A stretch of DNA of 9,088 nucleotides from Polyangia bacterium (GTDB lineage: Bacteria > Myxococcota_A > Polyangia > Polyangiales > Polyangiaceae). Both the position numbers and the translations under genes were made by a program. Positions 1 through 5,963 of this stretch are shown here, piece after piece; position 1 is the first letter of the stretch, and every line of letters begins with the position of its first letter. The notes under the pieces are model-generated. The model made no database searches. It was not told the DNA's origin and saw only the letters and a program-made list of their open reading frames with translations. Location: assembly GCA_030433055.1 (NCBI GenBank), contig JAUILJ010000252.1, positions 1 through 9,088 of the forward strand. The letters are read 5' to 3'.

Positions 1-1097
1 CCTCCAATCATCGAGAACAGGCCGGGCGCGCCGTCCTTCTCGTGATCCACGATTTCGTGCTCGCGGCTAAGGCCGTCTTCGTTTGGTCCCCACGCGTACA
101 AAGTGGGCCTCACCCCCGCGTACGTCCCGATCGCGCGGGCGTCACGGATGGAGGGAAAGACTCGCGCCACGGCTTGCACGAGATAACGCACCTCATCGGC
201 GGTGGCGACGACATGATCCAAGTCGCCATAGTAGTCGTCGTCGGTCGTGCCGATGATGGTCAGGTTCTGCCAGGGCTCGAGGAACACCTGACGACCGTCG
301 ATGGCCTGGGCTACGATGGCGTAGTTCGTCAGCCGGCGGTCGAACATCACGTGGATGCCCTTCCCCGGTCTCACGCGCGCCGCCTTGGCCTCGAGGCCGC
401 CGAGGGTGGCCGTGATGGGTGCCCAAGCCCCGGTCGCATTGATCACGAGCTTGGCGGTGCAAACGCCCGTCTGGCCCGAAAGGCGATCCCGGTAGGCAAC
501 GCCCCGGACACGGCCATCATCCCGCTGCAGGATCTGTGTGACCGTTGTGTGTACCCGCACGGAAGCGCCGTTCTCGATCGCGTCGATGGCGTTACCCACG
601 CAGAGCCGTGCGCCGTCGATCCCCCACTCGTCGAAGCTGATGCCGCCGTAGATGTCACCCTTGAGCCCCGGCTCGAGTTCAAGGATCTCTTCAGCCTTGA
701 GCCGGACGTGAGGCTTGCCGCGCTTGAGCGGCTGGTACTTGTCGTACAGCGCGAAGAACGCGTCGTAGCCTTCCAGGGTCACTCGCGCGAGGGGCCCAGC
801 GTGCACCGGAGTCAGGAACGGGATCCGAAACAGCAGGTGTGGCGCGATGCGCTGGATGTGACCCGAGTCCAGGCATGACGTGTAGGTGACGTCGGGGTCG
901 TAGGTCAGGTAGCGGGGTCCGCCGTGGATCATCCCGCTGGAGTTACCGCTGGCGCCGAACGCCAGATCGTTACGCTCGAACAGCGCCACACGAAGCCCGC
1001 GCAGCGCGCAGTCTCGAGCGACCCCGGTGCCATTGACACCGCCGCCGATGACCGCGACGTCCACATCCGTCTCCGTCCCCGACGCCTCGATCTTCAT
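1..1097 (-). CDS. glpD: FAD-dependent glycerol-3-phosphate dehydrogenase, N-terminal part (truncated by window edge)
   Basis: Expected to oxidise sn-glycerol-3-phosphate to dihydroxyacetone phosphate at the inner membrane and pass electrons to the quinone pool. The 365 complete codons visible begin MKIEASGTETDVDVAVIGGG. A Rossmann dinucleotide-binding motif, GGGVNGTG, lies at residues 18-25, and Glu41 at the end of the second strand probably binds the FAD ribose. SGMIHGGPRYL (54-64) matches the family's S-x-x-IHGG-x-RYL block. INATGAWA (219-226) is the second FAD-contact motif, and YAGVRP (326-331) is the conserved block near the substrate site. The C-terminal part lies beyond position 1. The ATG at 1095-1097 follows GGAG about 9 nt upstream and starts just before the FAD strand, so no earlier start is needed. 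Family membership is secure. Whether it is closer to aerobic GlpD or to GlpA is not: the region after RYL resembles GlpA at least as much. It is divergent from the gene at 1300. Confidence 0.93.
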   Translation of the reverse strand, partial: MKIEASGTETDVDVAVIGGGVNGTGVARDCALRGLRVALFERNDLAFGASGNSSGMIHGGPRYLTYDPDVTYTSCLDSGHIQRIAPHLLFRIPFLTPVHAGPLARVTLEGYDAFFALYDKYQPLKRGKPHVRLKAEEILELEPGLKGDIYGGISFDEWGIDGARLCVGNAIDAIENGASVRVHTTVTQILQRDDGRVRGVAYRDRLSGQTGVCTAKLVINATGAWAPITATLGGLEAKAARVRPGKGIHVMFDRRLTNYAIVAQAIDGRQVFLEPWQNLTIIGTTDDDYYGDLDHVVATADEVRYLVQAVARVFPSIRDARAIGTYAGVRPTLYAWGPNEDGLSREHEIVDHEKDGAPGLFSMIG

Positions 1098-1135
1098 GGG
1101 TTCGTGCTCCGTGCCGCCCGGCTGAGCTGCAGCGC

Positions 1136-1165
1136 TTGGCTCACACGGCTTGCTCCCGCTATAGC
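1136..1165 (+). promoter_or_regulatory. Candidate sigma-70-type promoter facing the 1300 gene
   Basis: A -35-like TTGGCT (1136-1141) and a -10-like TATAGC (1160-1165) are separated by 18 bp. This would give a leader of roughly 130 nt for the gene at 1300. The match is by eye to the general bacterial consensus, and chance matches are common in any 200-bp interval. Confidence 0.3.
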
Positions 1166-1186
1166 CGCGATGCGTCAACCCGGCAA
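1158..1186 (-). promoter_or_regulatory. Candidate sigma-70-type promoter for the glycerol-3-phosphate dehydrogenase gene
   Basis: On the minus strand TTGCCG (plus 1181-1186) and TATAGC (plus 1158-1163) are 17 bp apart, the ideal spacing, about 60 bp upstream of the ATG. The -10 shares the palindrome GCTATAGC (1158-1165) with the plus-strand candidate, so the two promoters would compete for the same melted region. No operator for a GlpR-type regulator could be identified. Confidence 0.33.
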
Positions 1187-1299
1187 CTCCCTCGCTTTGC
1201 GGCGCTTCGCCCCGGGGCTCCGGCAGGGCAGCCGGTCGTGCAGTGGTGATGTCCGCGAACTTCTTGGCCCGCTCCAAGCCTCGGCGCTAGGCACGGGGT

Positions 1300-1800
1300 A
1301 TGCGATGGTACAACCGCTGGGCGGCGCTGTTTGTCTGCCTTGCGGTGCTGTGCGGAGCAGCGCCGCAAGCGGCCGCGCAAACCGCGCCCGAGAGTGCGCC
1401 ACTAGCCGACCGGGAGCTGCCGAAGGGCCGACCCGAGGTCGTCCTCAATCGCCTGGATTTTCCGCACGAAATCAAGGGTTGGTGGACATACAAGAAGTAT
1501 CTGCGCCGGGTCCTCAAGCGTGAGGTGCGGCGCGTGGAGTGGGGCGCTGGCACTGGGAACCGAATCGAGTACCGATTCGCGATCACGAAGCTCGAGATCG
1601 AGACCCAGGGCGACGTCGTGCAGGTCACGTGCAGCGCGATAGGCCGCTTGCCCAAGGGGAAGACGGCGAAGAGCCACCTCTCGTTCGGAGGCTCGAAGGC
1701 GAAGCGGGGCGCGGTCGTGAACAAGGTGCTCGAGATCGTGGCCCGAGGCGTGGTCGCACGCCTGGCGGAGCTCGAGCGCGAGCGGCGCGGTTACAAGTAG
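1300..1800 (+). CDS. Small secreted protein of unknown function (166 aa)
   Basis: I do not recognise the family. Residues 1-26 form a signal peptide: Arg2 and Arg6, a hydrophobic core from about 8 to 20, and Ala-x-Ala-type sites ending PQAAAQ, so the mature protein probably begins near Gln27. The mature part (about 140 residues) is basic, with a Trp/Tyr/Lys-rich stretch KGWWTYKKYLRR (59-70), a probable beta-rich middle (EYRFAITKLEIET) and a C-terminal amphipathic helix ending in LAELERERRGYK. It has no lipobox and no membrane segment. An in-frame TAG at 1288-1290 makes the ATG at 1300 the first possible start. The GGGG before it is very close (1 nt), so initiation may be weak or not rely on Shine-Dalgarno pairing. 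Its stop is 103 bp before the next gene, so it could be the first gene of the cluster or a separate unit. Confidence 0.85.
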   Translation: MRWYNRWAALFVCLAVLCGAAPQAAAQTAPESAPLADRELPKGRPEVVLNRLDFPHEIKGWWTYKKYLRRVLKREVRRVEWGAGTGNRIEYRFAITKLEIETQGDVVQVTCSAIGRLPKGKTAKSHLSFGGSKAKRGAVVNKVLEIVARGVVARLAELERERRGYK

Positions 1801-1903
1801 ACCGGCGCGGCTACGAGCCCTCACAGCCCCAGCGCTCGAGGCGACCGGCTCCCCAGGACAGGGGATGTGCCGCGGGTCAGTTCCTTGAGACGCTGGAAAG
1901 ATC

Positions 1904-3883
1904 GTGAAGCGATCGTTCCCCGCCTCACTCGCGTTGGCGCTGCCACTGGCCCTCAGTTGTAGCGAGGCGCCCGCCCCCGAGCGCCCTGAGCCTCTCGGAT
2001 TTGCACAGGTACGCGCCAGCGGCGCTCCGCCCACGCTGCAGCAGCGCATCACGCCGCTGCGCCGCTGGGTCGAGCGTCAGCCGGCTCACTCCCCCCCACC
2101 GCGCACGGGCGCGGCGTTCGCCTTCGACCCAACTCGCAACGTCAGCATCCTGTTCGGAGGCTGGGGCTGCACGGCTCCAGGCTCCTGCGCGCTCCTGGCG
2201 GATACGTGGGAGTGGGACGGCACCGATTGGACTGAACGCCCCAGCGGCTCGATTTCTGCACGGGTATACACAGACGCCGCGTACGACCAGGCGCTGGGTG
2301 GGGTGAACGTCGTAGGGGGGAGCTACGCGAACACGCCAGCCAATGCCTCGCACTACTGGGACGGTTCGAGCTGGATCCCTACGGATACAACCATCCCAGG
2401 CTTCAACCTCGCGTCGCGCGCCTTGACGTACGAAGCCGGCGCCACACCCCGCATGCTCAGCTTCGGCGGCGATGACATCACGTCCAGCGTCCGCGACTTC
2501 ACCGGCCAGCGCGCCCCAGGAGGCAACTGGAGCTACCCGTCAATCACGACCAAGCCGAGCGCCCGACGCGATGCCGAGCTGGTGTGGGATCCCGTCACAG
2601 ACAGGAGCTACCTATTTGGTGGGCGGCCCTGTCGCATGACCGAGAGCTGCCTCGCCCTGGGGGACTACTGGGAGCTCAGCGGGACGACATGGGCGGACCT
2701 GGGTAGCGGAACGCGCCCGAGCCCGCGCTTCGGCTTCGGCTTCATCTACGACGCCGCGCGGAGCGTGGGTGTGCTGTTCGGAGGCCGAGACAGCGCGGCC
2801 CCCAACGCCGAACTCTGGCAGGTGGAGTTCCCCGACTCGTGGACCCAGATCGACACCTCAACCGCGCCCGAGCCGCGCAGCTATTTTGGGTTCGGGTACG
2901 ACTCGACGCGAGACGTGGGGGTGTTGTTCGGCGGCAGCGGCGGCAGCGGCGTGCCGCAGGGTGACCCGACTCCCTTCGGTGACACCTGGGAGCTGGTGCT
3001 CGACTACGACAGCTGTCAGGCAGGCAGCGACTGCGATAGCGGGTTCTGCGTCGATGGCAGCTGTTGCGAGGTCGCGAGCTGCGACACCTGCGAGACGTGT
3101 AGCGATCCCGGGGCGCTGGGTGTGTGCACGCGGGTGGTCGACGGCCCGGAACCTGACAGCTGCAGCACGTCCTGTAACTGCGCGGGGCAATGTGAAGGCG
3201 AGTGCGTCAGCGATGACGACTGCCCGGGAAACTGCAACGCCTGCGACGCTGGCAGGTGTGTGCTGCTCACCGGAGCACCGGAGCCCGGAGAGAGCTGCGG
3301 CGACTACCTCTGCGATGGTCTGAGCCCAGATTGCCCCGAGTCCTGCGCAGCTCCGGCAGACTGTAGCCCTGGCGTGCCCTGCAGAGAGGGCGAGTGCACC
3401 GTGCAGGGCGAAGCCTGCCAAGACGACTCCAGCTGCCGAGGCCTGACCTGTGTCGACGGGGTGTGCTGTCGGGAAGCTTGCGACGTGTGTGGAGTGTGCA
3501 GCAGAGAACGGGGTGCGAGCGAAGACGGAGAGTGTACGCCTGCCCCGCTCGGCACCCCCGACGACGCGTGTCCGCTGGGCTGCAGCGGTACCGACAACGT
3601 GTGCCTCGAGTCTGCGGCGCTGCCTGGCGGCGCGGCGTGCAGCGTCAGCACCGATTGCCTCTCGGGGTCTTGCGTCGGCGGCGCGTGTTGCGAGGGCTCG
3701 CCCCTCGACTGCGCAGGGCGCCAGGGGACACTGACGCACACCGCACCCCACGAGTTCGAACCGGGCAGCCCCCTGGGCTGCCTCTGCCGCGCCGGCGCGC
3801 CGTTGCGGCGCGGCTCATCACTCGCCGTGTTCGGGCCATTGCTGGGCCTCGCGCTGCTACTGCGTCGCCGGAAACAGCCATGA
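1904..3883 (+). CDS. Kelch-like beta-propeller, Cys-rich surface protein with MYXO-CTERM tail (659 aa)
   Basis: Probable surface-displayed adhesin or binding protein; no enzyme motif seen. The N-terminus is a signal peptide with a plausible lipobox (ALSC, Cys19). Six kelch-like repeats follow at about 64-109, 118-160, 168-210, 220-267, 273-318 and 323-367. Most carry a hydrophobic-FGG turn (ILFGG, YLFGG, VLFGG) and a D-T/Y-W-E strand, consistent with a six-bladed propeller. Residues 371-603 contain about 43 cysteines in repeats of the form GFCVDGSCC or TCVDGVCC, a type common in myxobacterial exported proteins. The C-terminus (about 625-659) has GCLC, a hydrophobic segment (639-653) and RRRK, matching the MYXO-CTERM signal thought to be processed by a myxosortase. 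The start is GTG at 1904, preceded by GGAAAG. The stop overlaps the next start by 4 nt (ATGA). Function is inferred from architecture only. Confidence 0.9.
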   Translation: MKRSFPASLALALPLALSCSEAPAPERPEPLGFAQVRASGAPPTLQQRITPLRRWVERQPAHSPPPRTGAAFAFDPTRNVSILFGGWGCTAPGSCALLADTWEWDGTDWTERPSGSISARVYTDAAYDQALGGVNVVGGSYANTPANASHYWDGSSWIPTDTTIPGFNLASRALTYEAGATPRMLSFGGDDITSSVRDFTGQRAPGGNWSYPSITTKPSARRDAELVWDPVTDRSYLFGGRPCRMTESCLALGDYWELSGTTWADLGSGTRPSPRFGFGFIYDAARSVGVLFGGRDSAAPNAELWQVEFPDSWTQIDTSTAPEPRSYFGFGYDSTRDVGVLFGGSGGSGVPQGDPTPFGDTWELVLDYDSCQAGSDCDSGFCVDGSCCEVASCDTCETCSDPGALGVCTRVVDGPEPDSCSTSCNCAGQCEGECVSDDDCPGNCNACDAGRCVLLTGAPEPGESCGDYLCDGLSPDCPESCAAPADCSPGVPCREGECTVQGEACQDDSSCRGLTCVDGVCCREACDVCGVCSRERGASEDGECTPAPLGTPDDACPLGCSGTDNVCLESAALPGGAACSVSTDCLSGSCVGGACCEGSPLDCAGRQGTLTHTAPHEFEPGSPLGCLCRAGAPLRRGSSLAVFGPLLGLALLLRRRKQP

Positions 3884-4620
3884 AGCGCTCCCTCACCCCC
3901 AAACCCGCACGGAAACTTGCGTGGACGAGACCGCACCAGGGAGCCTGCGCGACCGCGCTCGCTTGCGCTGCGTTGTTCGCGCTCGCTGGGTGCCCTGGGA
4001 GCTACGAGATGGAGCCCGACGAACCTTGCCGTCAGGCGGGCTTCGCCATCGCGAGTCGCACCCAAGCTTGCACGGGAGACGCCGACCGCGCCAACGCGCT
4101 CTACGAGCGCTTCGTCGAGGAATACGCGTGCAGAATAGGCAAGCTGAACAAGCAGCAGTACCGCTGCGCGTACAATGTAAACGCGCTGGACTGCCAGCAG
4201 GTCGAGACCTTCGGAGACGACATCCAGCAGTACCTCACGGAAGAAGGTTGCTACCAGATCTTGAGCCGTAAGGATGGCACGCCGATGCCGGTGAAGGGCG
4301 ACGCCGCACTCGTCGCCCTCACCACCGACGCGGAGTGCAGCCAGGTCGTGTTTCGCCTGGCTGAGCTCGAGTCGGCCTGTGGGAGCGGTGGAGACCCAGC
4401 AGACTACTTCTTGTTGATCGCGACGGACCTGGCGCTGGACCACAGCTGCCAGGAAGGAGCGAGCGCGAGCGACGTCGCTGCTTGCCTCGCGGATCTCGAT
4501 CAGGTCCGCTGTATCGACTTTTCGGTCGGCGAGGAGTTACTGAACACCACATCCAGCTGCCAGGCCGTGATTCGACCCAACACTCAGGCCCAGGAAATCG
4601 CCCCGGAGACGGCGAAATGA
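3880..4620 (+). CDS. Lipoprotein with two copies of a six-cysteine module (246 aa)
   Basis: I do not recognise a named family. The signal peptide is long and basic at its start, followed by a hydrophobic core and a clear lipobox LAGC with Cys38 as the lipidated residue. The mature part has exactly 12 further cysteines, which fall into two sets with nearly equal spacing: C50, 64, 84, 96, 105, 124 and C153, 167, 190, 202, 211, 227. Each set spans 74 residues and has gaps 14-20-12-9-19 and 14-23-12-9-16. Some other positions agree too (C-x-Q-x-x-F after the first Cys; Ile three or four residues after the last), so the protein looks like an internal duplication of a disulfide-rich helical module. 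The ATG at 3880 overlaps the upstream TGA (ATGA), with CGGAAA as likely ribosome-binding site. The frame stays open far upstream, but that part only shadows the previous gene. A periplasmic or outer-membrane partner of its neighbours is inferred. Confidence 0.9.
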   Translation: MKRSLTPKPARKLAWTRPHQGACATALACAALFALAGCPGSYEMEPDEPCRQAGFAIASRTQACTGDADRANALYERFVEEYACRIGKLNKQQYRCAYNVNALDCQQVETFGDDIQQYLTEEGCYQILSRKDGTPMPVKGDAALVALTTDAECSQVVFRLAELESACGSGGDPADYFLLIATDLALDHSCQEGASASDVAACLADLDQVRCIDFSVGEELLNTTSSCQAVIRPNTQAQEIAPETAK

Positions 4621-5915
4621 AGCGTCCCTGCCTCGTCGCGGGCATCCTGGCAGGCGCGGTGTGGGGCACTCCCCGGGCAGCCCAGGGCCAGGAAGTATGC
4701 AGCGGGGACGACAAGATCATCCGCGGCACGGTCGCTCACAACCTGATGTATGGAGCGATCAACACCAACTCCAGCGTGTTTGGCGCGGCCGCGCTCGTGG
4801 AACAGCACCTGTTGCCAGAGCTGTCGCTCAAGGGCAGCGGCGCCGCGCACTACACCGTCACTTATATCCCCGCGGCACTACGTGTCCCGACGTGCGATCT
4901 TCGAATGCAGAAGATCGACCTCTCAGGGGGCGCCTTCGGAGCCGGAGCGAACCTCGGACCGCTCAAGCTCTACTTCGCCGGCAGCACCACCACACACCAG
5001 TTCGCCTCGGACAAAGCAAACGAGCGCATGGCCAGCCCGTTCTACGGCGCCGGCTTCATCCTGGGCTCCCCCATCGCGTTCTTCAAGCGCCGCTTCGAGC
5101 GCGACGACTTGTCGCTGACCTTTGACGCGATGCTGGGCGCGCAGCTCGACAGCCCTGACATTGGAAGCATCTCGGCAGCGTACATCGCGTCGAAGGGTCT
5201 CTACACCAACGTCTCGGAGCACCACCTGAGGTCCTTCATTGGCCTGGTCTACCAGGAGGCCGCCGATGGTGTGGAACAAGGCTTGGAAGCCCAGAAGGAC
5301 AACTTGCTCGACCGCCTCCCCTACCTGAAGGCGGGAATAGCAGACTTCGACTGGCTAGTGGGCGAAGCGCAGGACACGATTGGATCCACACGGATGTACG
5401 CCCGGAGGTTGCGGTATCAGGGCGTGGCCCCCTCCAACGTACCGCGAGACCAGGTCGACGAGGTCAAGTCCAGGAGCCTGAACTTCGGCACCGTACACCT
5501 GGAGCAATACAAGATCCTGGGCGCGCTCGACGTCTCCGTGGCAGCCGCGTGGGAGCCAGAGCCCTTCATCCATGAAATCACTGTCGCCGCTTCCGCGGGC
5601 CAGAGCTTGCCCGAGGACATGGTCCTGGCGCGAATGCAGCGCGAAGGAATCGACCACGGCGAAGACGGGTACTTCATCGGGCTCCGCGGCGCGGTGGGCA
5701 TGGTTCGCATGCCGAAGCTCTGGTACTACGGTGTCGAGGGCGGTCCGCTGTTTCGATTCAGCGTGGACATCATGATGGGCGGGCAGGATCCTTCGAATGA
5801 GTCCTACAACATGTTCTTCATGACGGTCGGGATGAACACCCCGGAAACCTTGGCGTTGTTCCCCTTCGCCCAGAACTCGGGCTTTATGAAGATGAGCGGC
5901 AGCTTCGTCTTCTAG
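4617..5915 (+). CDS. Probable outer-membrane beta-barrel protein of unknown family (432 aa)
   Basis: Not recognised as a named family. Residues 1-24 form a signal peptide (MKR, hydrophobic core, Ala-x-Gly site before QEVC). The mature protein has many alternating aromatic/small strands, for example LKLYFAGSTT (116-125), GYFIGLRGAVGM (351-362), WYYGVEGGPLFRFSVDIMMG (369-388) and NMFFMTVGM (398-406). It ends in MKMSGSFVF, and a C-terminal Phe after an alternating strand is the usual recognition signal of barrel proteins for the BAM machinery. A charged, probably helical insert at about 212-260 may be a plug or periplasmic segment. Cys28 and Cys93 could form a disulfide. The ATG at 4617 overlaps the upstream stop by 4 nt (ATGA) and has GGAG 8 nt before it, so translation is probably coupled. 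Barrel assignment is inference, about 70 percent sure; that it is an exported protein is much surer. Confidence 0.88.
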   Translation: MKRPCLVAGILAGAVWGTPRAAQGQEVCSGDDKIIRGTVAHNLMYGAINTNSSVFGAAALVEQHLLPELSLKGSGAAHYTVTYIPAALRVPTCDLRMQKIDLSGGAFGAGANLGPLKLYFAGSTTTHQFASDKANERMASPFYGAGFILGSPIAFFKRRFERDDLSLTFDAMLGAQLDSPDIGSISAAYIASKGLYTNVSEHHLRSFIGLVYQEAADGVEQGLEAQKDNLLDRLPYLKAGIADFDWLVGEAQDTIGSTRMYARRLRYQGVAPSNVPRDQVDEVKSRSLNFGTVHLEQYKILGALDVSVAAAWEPEPFIHEITVAASAGQSLPEDMVLARMQREGIDHGEDGYFIGLRGAVGMVRMPKLWYYGVEGGPLFRFSVDIMMGGQDPSNESYNMFFMTVGMNTPETLALFPFAQNSGFMKMSGSFVF

Positions 5916-5933
5916 CGCCGGACCCTTGCGCCC

Positions 5934-5955
5934 GACGCTCACCCGGGGTGACGCT
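5934..5955. promoter_or_regulatory. Near-perfect palindrome between direct repeats, before the kinase gene
   Basis: TCACCCGGGGTGA (5939-5951) is a 6-bp inverted repeat around one base. GACGCT occurs at 5934-5939 and again at 5950-5955. It sits in the 48-bp gap between the barrel gene and the kinase GTG. It could be a weak stem-loop or a protein site. No U-tract follows, so it is not a standard terminator. Confidence 0.2.
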
Positions 5956-5963
5956 GAGCTGCA

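Noticed and set aside
42..878. A long plus-strand open frame (278 codons)
   Set aside because: It lies opposite the glycerol-3-phosphate dehydrogenase, whose minus-strand frame shows clear FAD and family motifs. The plus frame has no recognisable domain and is a shadow typical of GC-rich DNA.
3394..3879. An upstream extension of the lipoprotein frame
   Set aside because: The open frame continues back to 3394, but the added residues are Arg-rich shadow of the preceding gene. The ATGA overlap, ribosome-binding site and lipobox spacing all favour 3880.
3304..4443. A 379-codon minus-strand open frame across two plus-strand genes
   Set aside because: Its translation is Arg/Ser/Pro-rich with no domain, and it opposes the Cys-rich tail, the MYXO-CTERM signal and the lipoprotein, which are well supported.
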